Shown here: positions 31,357 through 39,540 of the stretch, in pieces
Numbering within the stretch: position 1 is the stretch's first letter
How the letters are laid out: each line of letters starts with the position of its first letter
Source of the DNA: a virus
Direction: 5' to 3' (one strand)
Virus record (IMG/VR): IMGVR_UViG_3300034072_002212
Span: 94,417 to 158,416 of that record
Length of the DNA stretch: 64,000 bases
Program-made: the position numbers and the translations under genes
The notes under the pieces: model-generated
Database searches by the model: none
The model's input: only the letters and a program-made list of their open reading frames with translations
What the model was told of the DNA's origin: nothing

Positions 31357-33759
31357 TTACTGGAACAGCGCGCCGAGGTCGTCGCCGGTTGCCACAATAC
31401 GGACTGGAATGTAGATGAACTCAATCGCCTGAACTGGCTGGATCGCAATGTCCACCCACAGTTCGTGACGGTCGATACGCTCTGGAGTGTTGTTGGACTC
31501 GTCGCAGACCACGATGAAGTCGTAGAGACCGCGCAGACCAACAAGGTCAGCCAGGAAGCGTTCGAAGGTCGTCTTGACCGAGTCACGAGTCTGGAAGTCG
31601 TTTGGCTCGAAGAGGAATGGCTTCGAGATGTTATCCAGATTGTAACGCAGGTAGTTGACCAGACGCGCCACGTTGATACGATCCAGCGAGGTATCGAGGT
31701 TGTGACGGGTCTTCTGACCATACACGACCAGACCGCGGTTTGGAATGTATGCGATTGGGTTGATCTTGTTGCTGTAGAGGAGGTCACGCTGACCGTTGTT
31801 CAGCATTGCTGCCTTGAACTCACCCTGGTCATCCAGGTAACCCACGCTAGAAGCGTTGGTGACCAGACCACGAGTGAAACCAGCTGGAGCCATCCACTGA
31901 TAGCTAACAGAGTCGTTGTAAGCGAGGGTGCGGAGTGCGATGGTCGATGGTGGGACCATGATCTCGTTACCGTCGACGTTGGTGCTCAGACCCCATGGGT
32001 AATACATACCCACGTATGGGTTGAAAGTGCTGACGCCTGCCTCACTGTTGCCGTTCGAAGAGTTGGTTGCGAACTTCTGGATTTCAGCACCAGTTGGCTT
32101 CAGACGGGCTGGGGTGTCGCCGACGATGAAAGCAACTTCCTTCATGTCGGTGTTCAGGGTCACCATCTCGTCGATGAGCTCGATGTAACCAGGAGCAGCC
32201 AGCAGGTTGAAGTAAACGGTCTCTGCGCGAATGTCTTCGTTGCTCGAGATCGTGCCAGCGAGTGCCTTGACGATCATCTGACGCTGCGCCTTGCGGCCGA
32301 AGAATGGAACGCCGCTGAGCTGGTAGCCCGAAACGTTCACCCACGAACCGTTGGTGTACTGCTTGACGTCGTTGGTCGAAGCAGCGAGGTCGAACAGCTT
32401 CATACCTTCTGCGTAGTTGACTGCCGAGGTAGAAACTGCCTCACCAAAGGCAATGCCGTCGATTGGGTCGATGTTGTTCTCGACGTTGATCGCCTTCCAA
32501 GCATTGTTGGTGCGACGATACATCTTTGGATAGTTCTCGAGATCCGAAGTGTCCACCCAGAGGTCATTCTCAACCAGCGGAGCGCCAGTGCTCTGAGTGG
32601 TTGGAGCCGAACCAAGTAGGATCACGCCGTTTGCGTCAGTTGCTGGGTAAACCGAACGGTATGCAACCCACTGACCACCCTGGCTGATCTTGACGTTCAC
32701 CGAGAGGTTCTGGTTGTTATACCACAGGGTGCCTTCCTCTGGATCGCTGGTTGGCTCTGCGGAACCAGCCTGCTCACCGAGGTTAACCCAGTTGCTGCCG
32801 TCGAACTTGCGGAAGTTGAAGACCGCACGAGTGTCCTCATGACGCAGGTAAACCGAACCGGTGACCTGTGCCAGAGTGGTTTCACGCTGCTGGCTGTAGA
32901 TTGGAACCAGAGTCTGATCCCAAGCGCCAGTTGCGACGTTGAAGGTCTTCAGCAGCCAAGTTGCTGCCGCAGAGATCGAGGTCACAACGTCTGGAGTGTG
33001 GAGGATCAGAACGCTACCAACTGCGCCGTTCGCTGGGCGGTAGGTGTTGTAGGTCAGGTTCAGGTCAGCCGAAGCACCTGCCGCAACCTTTGCGTTCTTC
33101 CATTCGGAAGTGCCGACAACCTGCCAAGTGCCGTCAACCATCTGGTAGAGGACCTTGGTCTGAGTCAGAACCACCATAGCGAAGTCGCCCTCGACCGCAC
33201 CAGCAATCAGAGGAACTGGAACGCCAGAGATGATCTCAGCAGCTTCAGTGTCAATGGAGTCTTCGTCTTCAACGACCCAGAGATCGCGCTCAGCCCACTC
33301 GCTGCCAGTGTACTCGTAGATGCCCCAGGTGTTGTTCTGAGTGTCGAGCCAGTTGGTGCCGTGAGCAGCTTCAGCACGTGGCGCAGTTGCGCGTGGCATC
33401 AGCTGAGCATAGTCGATCGCTGCGCGAATGACGAACGCGCGGTTAGCAATACCAAGATACTGGTATGCCGCATGGAGACCGAACTCGTTGAGTTCGTAAC
33501 CGTGAACAGCAGAGCCGTTCTTGGTGTAGAAAATTGGGTTGCCGAACGTCTGGAGGAGCTCGCGCTGGCTCGTGATTGGGTAGAGCTTGTTCGCGTTCTC
33601 AGGAAGGGTGCCCTCAGCAACACCGCTACCACTTGGCAGCGACTTGTATTCGTGCGTGCCGATGATGATCAGCGGAACAGTGCCTTCACCAGCCGTTGCG
33701 TAGTTGGATTCGTCGGTTACGGTAACAGAAGTACCGGGCGACACTAGAGGATAAACCAT
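31357..33759 (-). CDS. 18: tail sheath protein (gp18)
   Basis: 800 residues, longer than T4 gp18 (659). Forms the contractile sheath. N-terminal VYPLVSPGTSVTVTDESNYA and LLQTFGNPIFYTKNGSAVHG, and the C-terminal core (NPIAYIPNRGLVVYGQKTRH, SLDRINVARLVNYLRYNL, WVDIAIQPVQAIEFIYIPVR) are typical sheath sequences. The region about 150-500, with repeated phrases such as GTLWYNNQNLSV and NDLWVDTSDLENYPKMYRRT, looks like inserted surface domains. ATG at 33759 is chosen because AAGGGG stands about 9 bases upstream; TAAATA box 39 bases upstream. Confidence 0.92.
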   Translation of the reverse strand: MVYPLVSPGTSVTVTDESNYATAGEGTVPLIIIGTHEYKSLPSGSGVAEGTLPENANKLYPITSQRELLQTFGNPIFYTKNGSAVHGYELNEFGLHAAYQYLGIANRAFVIRAAIDYAQLMPRATAPRAEAAHGTNWLDTQNNTWGIYEYTGSEWAERDLWVVEDEDSIDTEAAEIISGVPVPLIAGAVEGDFAMVVLTQTKVLYQMVDGTWQVVGTSEWKNAKVAAGASADLNLTYNTYRPANGAVGSVLILHTPDVVTSISAAATWLLKTFNVATGAWDQTLVPIYSQQRETTLAQVTGSVYLRHEDTRAVFNFRKFDGSNWVNLGEQAGSAEPTSDPEEGTLWYNNQNLSVNVKISQGGQWVAYRSVYPATDANGVILLGSAPTTQSTGAPLVENDLWVDTSDLENYPKMYRRTNNAWKAINVENNIDPIDGIAFGEAVSTSAVNYAEGMKLFDLAASTNDVKQYTNGSWVNVSGYQLSGVPFFGRKAQRQMIVKALAGTISSNEDIRAETVYFNLLAAPGYIELIDEMVTLNTDMKEVAFIVGDTPARLKPTGAEIQKFATNSSNGNSEAGVSTFNPYVGMYYPWGLSTNVDGNEIMVPPSTIALRTLAYNDSVSYQWMAPAGFTRGLVTNASSVGYLDDQGEFKAAMLNNGQRDLLYSNKINPIAYIPNRGLVVYGQKTRHNLDTSLDRINVARLVNYLRYNLDNISKPFLFEPNDFQTRDSVKTTFERFLADLVGLRGLYDFIVVCDESNNTPERIDRHELWVDIAIQPVQAIEFIYIPVRIVATGDDLGALFQ

Positions 33760-33797
33760 AAACCAGCCCCTTTGCAATCGGTGGATTTCGTTACCAG

Positions 33798-33803
33798 TAT
33801 TTA
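33798..33803 (-). promoter_or_regulatory. late promoter box TAAATA for the sheath gene
   Basis: Minus strand GATAAATACTGG, 39 bases before the ATG at 33759. Confidence 0.6.
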
Positions 33804-33870
33804 TCCAGCGGTTGAAAAGGTGGGTGGATTATGTGCTAGGAGAACCTCTACTCTTTTTCAGCTATACAGA

Positions 33871-34473
33871 TTAGTCTTGAAACCAACCAAACAGGTTGCG
33901 AATGGCCCACTTGCCAGCACTGTTGAGCTCTCGAGTGCCAATGCCCGCCCAGACGCCTTGAGGTTTGGGAGGACTTTCGATGGGCTTCCAACCACCCACA
34001 TACTGGAACCACTGCTCATTGTCCTGATCGAACACATAGAGAGGCAGGGGTTCGAACTGAGCCAGCTGCTCATGACGATCCAAGAACATCTGAACCGCCC
34101 AGCCAGTGCCACCGTTCACAACACCATCATGTCGGAACGATGCCACGGCATAGACAGCTTCAGCCCATTGGACCTGATACCAATTGCGTCTCAGAAGCGA
34201 TTTAACGTTCTGTGAACGCTTACCGGGCCAGGGACGCTTCAGGGGCTTGCTGGCCTTCTTCAGGGCTTCGTCGGCCCTTACAAGCTGCTCTTCGGTGAGC
34301 ACCACGAGCTCCTGAGCCGGGGCTTGGCTTCTGTGCCCATCAAAGGACCAGTGAATCACGCTCTGACCATCCCGGCCAGCATTCATCCCCCACTGAAGGT
34401 CAGCACCGTCAGCACCGCCACTCAGGCAGATGTTGCCCTTTAGAGCTTCAAAAAGTGGTTCTTCAGCAGACAT
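33871..34473 (-). CDS. SLOG-like Rossmann-fold protein
   Basis: 200 residues; the start at 34473 lies 34 bases inside the kinase gene. CLSGGADGADLQWGMNAG at 16-33 is the glycine-rich nucleotide-binding motif of the SLOG/DprA/YpsA-like family (SGGAxGAD), and NGGTGWAVQMF near 121 is the second ligand-binding loop. A phrase like the usual first strand of such proteins (GVWAGIGTREL) appears at the C terminus, near 175, so the order may be permuted. SLOG proteins bind nucleotide-type ligands; substrate here unknown. Confidence 0.6.
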   Translation of the reverse strand: MSAEEPLFEALKGNICLSGGADGADLQWGMNAGRDGQSVIHWSFDGHRSQAPAQELVVLTEEQLVRADEALKKASKPLKRPWPGKRSQNVKSLLRRNWYQVQWAEAVYAVASFRHDGVVNGGTGWAVQMFLDRHEQLAQFEPLPLYVFDQDNEQWFQYVGGWKPIESPPKPQGVWAGIGTRELNSAGKWAIRNLFGWFQD

Positions 34474-35102
34474 TCTGTCTTGTCATACAGGTCTTGGATA
34501 GTGCCGTCATTCTCTACCAGATCGGCTTCTTCACCAAGCCATGCCCATTCTGAGACGTGAACCGTTGGGTAGGCAAATGCCATTTCAGGACGATAGTCAT
34601 CATCGCTCTTGGCAGTCTTGAGAGCCAGATCAAACCACTCGGGCTCTGGGCCCCGCTTCACACGGAACAGGAGACCATTATATTGGCGAACCAGCTTGCA
34701 CTCGTTTGGGAAACGGCAATCAGTGATGACCACGCGCTCCTTGTCACGCAAGCGAGCTTCAAGGCTCTTGATCCAGAGATTATTGTCGAAGTGCTGGCGC
34801 ATCACGTCAGTGCCAATGACCTGCATGGCAGCGCGTGGGGTGAATCGACCCAGATACTTGAACGGGGTCTCATTCCAATTGAGCTTGGCTTCCCACCACT
34901 CGTCAGGCGTTTCGCGCCAAGTGCGGCTGTCAGTTGTGTTGCCCTCGAGAAGCGCACGGTCCCAGCCAAAGACCGCTGCGAGCAGATCCTTGAGAGGGTT
35001 CGCGAAGCTTTCGACAACGAAGCCATGTTCACGGACGAGATATTCGCCCGCGGTGTCCTTACCTGAACCCTTGAATCCAAGGATCCCTACTACCTGAGTC
35101 AT
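34440..35102 (-). CDS. 1: deoxynucleoside monophosphate kinase (gp1-type)
   Basis: 220 residues (T4 gp1: 241). Phosphorylates dNMPs, including modified ones in T4, to feed DNA synthesis. P-loop GFKGSGKDT at 8-16; then an NMP-binding region (ESFANPLKDLLAAVFGW), RAAMQVIGTDVMR near 90-102, and VVITDCRFPNE near 124-134, the Walker B-like segment of this family. ATG at 35102. Where phage DNA carries modified bases, gp1-type kinases must accept them, which may matter given the DpdA-like gene, though DpdA acts after polymerisation. Confidence 0.85.
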   Translation of the reverse strand: MTQVVGILGFKGSGKDTAGEYLVREHGFVVESFANPLKDLLAAVFGWDRALLEGNTTDSRTWRETPDEWWEAKLNWNETPFKYLGRFTPRAAMQVIGTDVMRQHFDNNLWIKSLEARLRDKERVVITDCRFPNECKLVRQYNGLLFRVKRGPEPEWFDLALKTAKSDDDYRPEMAFAYPTVHVSEWAWLGEEADLVENDGTIQDLYDKTECLLKNHFLKL

Positions 35103-35127
35103 AGAGCCTCACCATTATTTTTGGTGA

Positions 35128-35156
35128 GACTAACAAACCAGAGTTCAGAAAGTCAG
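35128..35156 (-). promoter_or_regulatory. sigma70-like promoter for the kinase gene
   Basis: Minus strand CTGACT (35151-35156), 17-base spacer ending TGGTTTG, TTAGTC (35128-35133), 26 bases before the ATG. The CTGGTTTGTTAG word is shared with the promoter at 13753. Confidence 0.5.
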
Positions 35157-35159
35157 TAT

Positions 35160-35492
35160 TCAGGAGTCTTTGGGTTCCATGGCCAACCGCAACGTGTAGA
35201 TGTGCTGCGAGGCTTCCTGGAGGATGGGCACCACGTAGAGCTTGCCAGTGCCCAGAGGGTCCATGGGCTGGATCAGCGCCATACAGAGGTTATTGACCTC
35301 CAGCCACTCGGGCTTGCCGCCAGCTTCGAGCCGCTCAATCATATTGGCAGCTTCGTTGTGGAGAGGCGTGAGAGGCTTGAACTCTCGGGTGAAGATCATC
35401 GAGCCGTCGAGTGGCCCCGCACCATCATTCACTGGCATGTGATAGATGCCGCGGAGCCTGTCGACTAGCCGAAGCGGCTGCGGATCAGTCAT
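35160..35492 (-). CDS. small protein, unknown function
   Basis: 110 residues, ATG at 35492, overlapping the end of the Pth2-like gene by 8 bases. Mixed composition (LRLVDRLRGIYHMPVNDGAG, LYVVPILQEASQHIYTLRLA). No motif recognised. Part of an early-type run of minus-strand genes from 35973. Confidence 0.5.
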   Translation of the reverse strand: MTDPQPLRLVDRLRGIYHMPVNDGAGPLDGSMIFTREFKPLTPLHNEAANMIERLEAGGKPEWLEVNNLCMALIQPMDPLGTGKLYVVPILQEASQHIYTLRLAMEPKDS

Positions 35493-35973
35493 TCGGATAG
35501 AGGCCGAACGACCGCAACAGAACCTTCAGCTGGTCCTTGTCGCCCAGCACATAGGCCGTGGTGATCTCCTCGCGGAAGCACACCTTGAAGCCCGGAGGGC
35601 CACTGACCGGGTCCATCGTGTGGACCTTGGGGTCGATCAGCTTGACCAGCTCATAATCGACCAGGTAGGGGTAGGTCGGATCGACCACCACGTCCGCGAC
35701 GAAGCCCAGCTTCTTCGCTGCCGCGACCACTGCCTGAACCGTTGCGAGATCCAGCTGGCTCTTGTCACCCAGCGCGATGGTCGTACCGAAGCCCTTGGCC
35801 ATCATGTGCCAGTCGACGACTTCCTGAGCCGGCGTCTTGCCCTTCTTCAGAGGCTCGACGACCTCACGCCACGTCAGCTGGTTGCCGGCATGCATCGCAT
35901 GGGCAATGGCCTTACCGGCGCCCAGGCTCGGGAGGTCCGTGCGAACCAAGCAATATGCGTAGATGTCTGCCAA
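35485..35973 (-). CDS. peptidyl-tRNA hydrolase 2 (Pth2)-like protein
   Basis: 162 residues. Pth2 enzymes release peptides from stalled peptidyl-tRNA; they are typical of archaea and eukaryotes, unlike the usual bacterial Pth. N terminus AYCLVRTDLPSLGAGKAIAHAMHAG... (residues 6-30) matches the Pth2 pattern (V-R-x-D-L, then G-K-x-x-A-x-x-x-H-A). Later segments KLGFVADVVVDPTYPYLVD and TTAYVLGDKDQL also fit. ATG at 35973 with AGGAGG upstream; own promoter at 36001-36028. The family call rests mainly on the N terminus. Confidence 0.55.
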   Translation of the reverse strand: MADIYAYCLVRTDLPSLGAGKAIAHAMHAGNQLTWREVVEPLKKGKTPAQEVVDWHMMAKGFGTTIALGDKSQLDLATVQAVVAAAKKLGFVADVVVDPTYPYLVDYELVKLIDPKVHTMDPVSGPPGFKVCFREEITTAYVLGDKDQLKVLLRSFGLYPND

Positions 35974-36000
35974 ATGGGCCTCCTGTTGTTTCTTAGACCC

Positions 36001-36028
36001 GCTTTAGCAGAAAGAACGCACCTGTCAA
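36001..36028 (-). promoter_or_regulatory. sigma70-like promoter for the Pth2-like gene
   Basis: Minus strand TTGACA (36023-36028), 16-base spacer ending CTGC, TAAAGC (36001-36006), 28 bases before the ATG at 35973. Confidence 0.55.
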
Positions 36029-36483
36029 CCAGTTTGGCTAAGGTAGTGAGCCTGTCGCTTCTGCTGGTATTTGATCGCGTCCTTCTGGCTGGTGAAGTAG
36101 ACGTGATTGTAGAAGGTGTTGTTGGAATGTCCCTTGCCCACCGCAATACGATGAAGAGCACCACCTTCGTGATTTTCATACTCGTATTCGCGGATCTTCT
36201 CCACGGTATCCAGGATTTCTCCATTGGCTCCCTTGGGCAGAAAGCTGCGGAGAGCATTGATCTGACTGGAGACCGTGTTGCCCGTGCGAGTCACAATGAC
36301 CTGATAGATCTTGGACTGGTTGAGACCAATGAGTTGCTCGGGGAAGATGATCGCGCTCTTATAGCCGCGGAGCATCTTCTCACGGTCGCGGTAGGTCTGG
36401 GCCCACTCACCGGTTGCGCTCAGGATACGCCAGGCCTTGTAGCCCTTTGCTCCGATCTTCTTGAAGTCAGTTGCCTCAGCCAT
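36025..36483 (-). CDS. small protein, unknown function
   Basis: 152 residues, ATG at 36483, overlapping the preceding gene by 8 bases. Lys/Tyr-rich with mixed alpha/beta character (TDFKKIGAKGYKAWRIL, SKIYQVIVTRTGNTV). No family recognised. Its end overlaps the -35 of the next promoter. Confidence 0.55.
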   Translation of the reverse strand: MAEATDFKKIGAKGYKAWRILSATGEWAQTYRDREKMLRGYKSAIIFPEQLIGLNQSKIYQVIVTRTGNTVSSQINALRSFLPKGANGEILDTVEKIREYEYENHEGGALHRIAVGKGHSNNTFYNHVYFTSQKDAIKYQQKRQAHYLSQTG

Positions 36484-36817
36484 AGGGATCTTTCATATGG
36501 TTTCTGACATAGGCGTCAACCACTTCCTTGGGCTGACTAGCAACAAACATGAGGAACACCTCATGGATAGCATAGCGGGAGCCGCGCGTCGTGATAAAGC
36601 ACTGATCCTCGAGAGCCTGGAGTTGGTGCTTGAGCTTCTCGGCCAGGGTATATTTGGAATACTTGCTGCGGTTGAACTCCTCGGGGTCAACGTGGCGGAC
36701 CACATCCGTGATGTTCATCCAGATCATGCCATCATCGGGAAGGGTTCCAGCGAGCTTGGCAAACACCGTCTGCCGAATAAAGGCATCTAGGACTGCTCGC
36801 GCAGAGTGATCAGTCAT
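36476..36817 (-). CDS. small protein, unknown function
   Basis: 113 residues; ATG at 36817 is chosen for its 8-base overlap (ATGACTGA) with the preceding stop. Contains VFAKLAGTLPDDGMIWMNIT and a helix EKLKHQLQALEDQCF followed by FITTRGSRYAIHEVFLMF, which resembles a small winged-helix layout. No certain function. Confidence 0.55.
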   Translation of the reverse strand: MTDHSARAVLDAFIRQTVFAKLAGTLPDDGMIWMNITDVVRHVDPEEFNRSKYSKYTLAEKLKHQLQALEDQCFITTRGSRYAIHEVFLMFVASQPKEVVDAYVRNHMKDPYG

Positions 36818-37457
36818 CCGACGACCAGCCCGTGATGTAGATGCGCTTGTTTTCCCAGTCCATGTTGGCGTAGGTGCCACAATCATGTCCGTAGCCATCC
36901 GGCCGGCTGGTCAGGATCCAACCGGAAGGCCGGAAGTTCTCGAAGCTCACGCCGGCCGGGATCTCCCAGCCCTTGCTCACGAAATAGTCCTTGGCGGTTT
37001 CGTCCGTGAGGGCCAGCACTTCCTGGTATTCAGGCATCACGCCCTTGAGTTCTTGTTCGAAGCGGGTGTTGACGGCATCGCGAATTGCGGCCGTGCGACA
37101 ATTCTGCCACTCCTCGACCTGAGCACGCCACTCGATGTATTCGGGCATCTTCTTGATGTCGCCAGGCTTGGGCAGCGCCACATAAACCCGAGGCTTCTTG
37201 CCCGATCCCTTGCTGATGGTGAAATTCTTGTGCGACTTGGAGTAGTCGAAATCGCGCAGGGTGAAGATGTTGTAGAACACCTTGCTGGTGTCAACACAGA
37301 CCCTGATGTCGTTGGCCGCACTGTCGATGACTTCGAGCCAAAGCTCAGGATAGCTTGCCTGGAACTCGTTGATGACCTTGGTGCGGGTTTCACCTTCGAT
37401 CTTGCTACGCACAGGGTAGCCAAACATCGCAGTTACCAGGTCACCAATGTCTACCAT
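36810..37457 (-). CDS. protein of unknown function
   Basis: 215 residues, ATG at 37457 preceded by AAGGAGATCGGAA, a ribosome-site phrase repeated at 38160. First gene of a three-gene run coupled by overlaps. Regions: a helical start (DLVTAMFGYPVRSKIEGETR), a basic middle (KNFTISKGSGKKPRVYVALP), and a C-terminal Trp-rich end. No motif recognised. Own promoter with a palindrome. Confidence 0.55.
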   Translation of the reverse strand: MVDIGDLVTAMFGYPVRSKIEGETRTKVINEFQASYPELWLEVIDSAANDIRVCVDTSKVFYNIFTLRDFDYSKSHKNFTISKGSGKKPRVYVALPKPGDIKKMPEYIEWRAQVEEWQNCRTAAIRDAVNTRFEQELKGVMPEYQEVLALTDETAKDYFVSKGWEIPAGVSFENFRPSGWILTSRPDGYGHDCGTYANMDWENKRIYITGWSSDD

Positions 37458-37481
37458 TTCCGATCTCCTTTTCTTGAGATC

Positions 37482-37509
37482 ACAATAGCAGGTCTGGTGT
37501 TCCTGTCAA
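37482..37509 (-). promoter_or_regulatory. sigma70-like promoter for the 37457 gene
   Basis: Minus strand TTGACA (37504-37509), 16-base spacer ending CCTGC, TATTGT (37482-37487), 25 bases before the ATG. Confidence 0.6.
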
Positions 37510-37523
37510 GCCAAGAACACCAG
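37494..37523 (-). repeat. 9-base inverted repeat over a promoter, operator-like
   Basis: CTGGTGTTC (37494-37502) and GAACACCAG (37515-37523) flank the -35 of the promoter at 37482. The CTGGTG word recurs at 38183-38204. Confidence 0.5.
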
Positions 37524-37569
37524 AAAGATCACCAGAAAAGTGAGATACCAGCGAATAAAGTAGAACTTG

Positions 37570-38160
37570 TCAGGCTCGGGGGAGTCGACGAAGTTCTCGG
37601 TTGATATTCTCGTCACGGTATAGGGGACGGGCGGCCTTGTAAGCAGCACGGGTGACTTGCTTGAGGAAAGTTTCCGCTGCGTCGACAGCTTCGCCGAGTG
37701 TCGCATAAGTGCCGATCTGCTCCTTTCCGTTGAGGACCTGGGCGAACTCGCTGTAGAGGCGATATTCGTCTTTAGCGTTCTCGAGCATGTTGATGCCGTT
37801 GAACATCACCGGGCCACGATGTTTGTCGTTCTGAATATAGTAGGCCGAAAGACCGTTCTCACCCTCGCGCGACCACACGCCGGGGTTCTTGGCCGATACC
37901 AGTGGATGCTGGGGCTGGGCCGCGAGCTGCTTCTGCCGTTCGGCTTGGTCCGCAGCACGGATTTCCGGAAGCCAGGAATAAGCCTCGCTCTCACTGGGCT
38001 CGTATCCGGTCTCGGCGACCAGATCTCGAAACTCCTTCATGAGCCGGCGGTGCTTGCGCTCCACTTGGCTGCGCGACAGTTCACCATCGCAGGTCAGGTT
38101 CTCGGGGCTCAGTGCGCTGTAGATGTCCAGAAACTTGCGCTTGTGGTCCAACGTGAGCAT
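37570..38160 (-). CDS. phage protein of unknown function with N-terminal helical domain
   Basis: 196 residues, ATG at 38160 after AAGGAGATCGGAA. The first 60 residues (FLDIYSALSPENLTCDGELS, then RSQVERKHRRLMKEFRDLVA) match a short domain I recall in many uncharacterised phage proteins. The C-terminal half is different and without motif. Own promoter with a palindrome at 38183. Confidence 0.6.
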   Translation of the reverse strand: MLTLDHKRKFLDIYSALSPENLTCDGELSRSQVERKHRRLMKEFRDLVAETGYEPSESEAYSWLPEIRAADQAERQKQLAAQPQHPLVSAKNPGVWSREGENGLSAYYIQNDKHRGPVMFNGINMLENAKDEYRLYSEFAQVLNGKEQIGTYATLGEAVDAAETFLKQVTRAAYKAARPLYRDENINRELRRLPRA

Positions 38161-38182
38161 TTCCGATCTCCTTATTGCCTAT

Positions 38183-38204
38183 GTTCTGGTGATAGCACCA
38201 GAAC
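38183..38204 (-). repeat. 9-base inverted repeat over a -10 box, operator-like
   Basis: GTTCTGGTG (38183-38191), loop ATAG, CACCAGAAC (38196-38204), a perfect palindrome that covers the -10 of the promoter at 38189-38216. Confidence 0.55.
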
Positions 38205-38216
38205 AGGGCGAGTCAA
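38189..38216 (-). promoter_or_regulatory. sigma70-like promoter for the 38160 gene
   Basis: Minus strand TTGACT (38211-38216), 16-base spacer ending GGTGC, TATCAC (38189-38194), 29 bases before the ATG. Confidence 0.55.
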
Positions 38217-38692
38217 CCAGAATATCGAAGATATCTATCCACTGCGCCACGACGGCCAATATAGATGCCCCACGTATCATCCAGAGAGCTTCGGGTGCTC
38301 TCGAGCATCGAGGAACGGCGCCAGCCGGCGATATTGAAGACGTTGGATCTCGCACGATAGCGATTCTGACCATCGTAAGCGATGTCTATGAGGGAACCAA
38401 AGCGATCTCTGATGTCTCGCTTGATCTTCTCTTCCTCGGCAAAACAGGAATTCTTGAGACAACGTAGCGGGCAGTCCAGCTTGAGCGACAGAACTCGTTC
38501 GCGATCTTGCGGCCGCAGGTCATCAAAGTTGGTGTAGAGAACCCGAGCAATATCCTCGGGTGAATAGAACGTGTGATCCTCACCCAAAGCTAGTTCTCTG
38601 AGTCGGAGAGCATAGAGGACACGCCAGACGTCGTAGGGATGCTGACGAAGCATCTTCCTATTGGGATCGATCTTGCGGTTTATAACGCCCAT
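38213..38692 (-). CDS. protein of unknown function
   Basis: 159 residues, ATG at 38692. Arg-rich (LYALRLRELALGEDH, RYRARSNVFNIAGWRR), with two Cys (DCPLRCLKNSC). No family recognised. Its C-terminal codons overlap the next promoter. Confidence 0.5.
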   Translation of the reverse strand: MGVINRKIDPNRKMLRQHPYDVWRVLYALRLRELALGEDHTFYSPEDIARVLYTNFDDLRPQDRERVLSLKLDCPLRCLKNSCFAEEEKIKRDIRDRFGSLIDIAYDGQNRYRARSNVFNIAGWRRSSMLESTRSSLDDTWGIYIGRRGAVDRYLRYSG

Positions 38693-38722
38693 ACCAACTG
38701 GATAGCATGGGCGCTAAGAAGA

Positions 38723-39475
38723 TCAACCGAAAAGGAAGCCGTAGCCTAGGTTCTGTTCAACCTGATTGCTGAGTTCGAGGAGCAGATTGTCCATTTCCTG
38801 CTGGCCTTCTGCCTTGAGGGCATCGCCGTTCAACGTGGTGCCACCCTGTGGACCAATGAAGCTACCAAAGCGCGAACGTGCTTCACCTAGCATGACCTTG
38901 CACTGCGCGGTGGTGAAACGAACCAGCCAAGGGCGGGCATAGGTATCTCCGAGGATCAGCTCATCGGGACGACGCACATACAGCCAAAGCATCACCGTTT
39001 CTGGAGCTCGAGGCTTGCGCTGAATGTCCAAGCGATGGCGAGTTGGGTGCCAGTTGAACATGATATGGAAACCAAACATTCTGCCTACAAGTTCCTGGAA
39101 ACCAGTGAACAGTTCATAGGTCACAAGGCTAGGCATGCCAGCACTCTGTCCCTGACCTAGCAAAAGGTTGTTGTTCACTGCGGCCGCAAATGGCTCAAAG
39201 TCAGCGCCAACTCCGGAAAAAGCACCACCGGTGCCTGCTCGGAAGATCTGACGGACTTCCTGAACTTCCTCAGGCAGGTAATATTCACTTTGTTCAGGCT
39301 GTAGTTCGAGGAAGCCAAAACGCTCTTCCACCGAGTTTGCCGAACGCTGGCGGTAAGTCGCAAGAGCAAAGTCCAGAGCATCTTCATAATGCTCAGGAGT
39401 TAGTTCCACGTTGACCATACCACCACCAAGGCGGCGCCACACTTCCTTGATCAAGATTTCGCGCTGAGTCTTCAT
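38723..39475 (-). CDS. 13: neck protein (gp13-like)
   Basis: 250 residues (T4 gp13: 309). gp13 and gp14 seal packaged heads and join the tail. Family-like phrases: IKEVWRRLGGGMVNVELTPE at the N terminus, EVQEVRQIFRAG, a central strand region with FNWHPTRHRLDI, and LVRFTTAQCKVMLGEARSRF near 190. ATG at 39475 is chosen because GGGAGG lies 8 bases upstream. Divergent from gp14, sharing a 65-base control region. Confidence 0.75.
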   Translation of the reverse strand: MKTQREILIKEVWRRLGGGMVNVELTPEHYEDALDFALATYRQRSANSVEERFGFLELQPEQSEYYLPEEVQEVRQIFRAGTGGAFSGVGADFEPFAAAVNNNLLLGQGQSAGMPSLVTYELFTGFQELVGRMFGFHIMFNWHPTRHRLDIQRKPRAPETVMLWLYVRRPDELILGDTYARPWLVRFTTAQCKVMLGEARSRFGSFIGPQGGTTLNGDALKAEGQQEMDNLLLELSNQVEQNLGYGFLFG

Positions 39476-39501
39476 GTCCGATCCTCCCTCTGGGCTACCC
39501 A

Positions 39502-39507
39502 TATTTA
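39502..39507 (-). promoter_or_regulatory. late promoter box TAAATA for gp13
   Basis: Minus strand ACTAAATATGGG, 27 bases before the ATG at 39475. Confidence 0.55.
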
Positions 39508-39509
39508 GT

Positions 39510-39517
39510 GATAAGTA
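39510..39517 (+). promoter_or_regulatory. late-promoter-like GATAAGTA for gp14
   Basis: One base off the TAAATA consensus, 23 bases before the ATG at 39541, back to back with the gp13 box. A similar TATAAGTA precedes the plus-strand gene at 26807. Confidence 0.4.
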
Positions 39518-39540
39518 GTTGACTGGCTAGGAGGATCGGT

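Noticed and set aside
30979-32619. Long plus-strand open frame of 546 codons
   Set aside because: It is antisense to the clear sheath gene and runs into the structured RNA region; composition is that of a reverse shadow.
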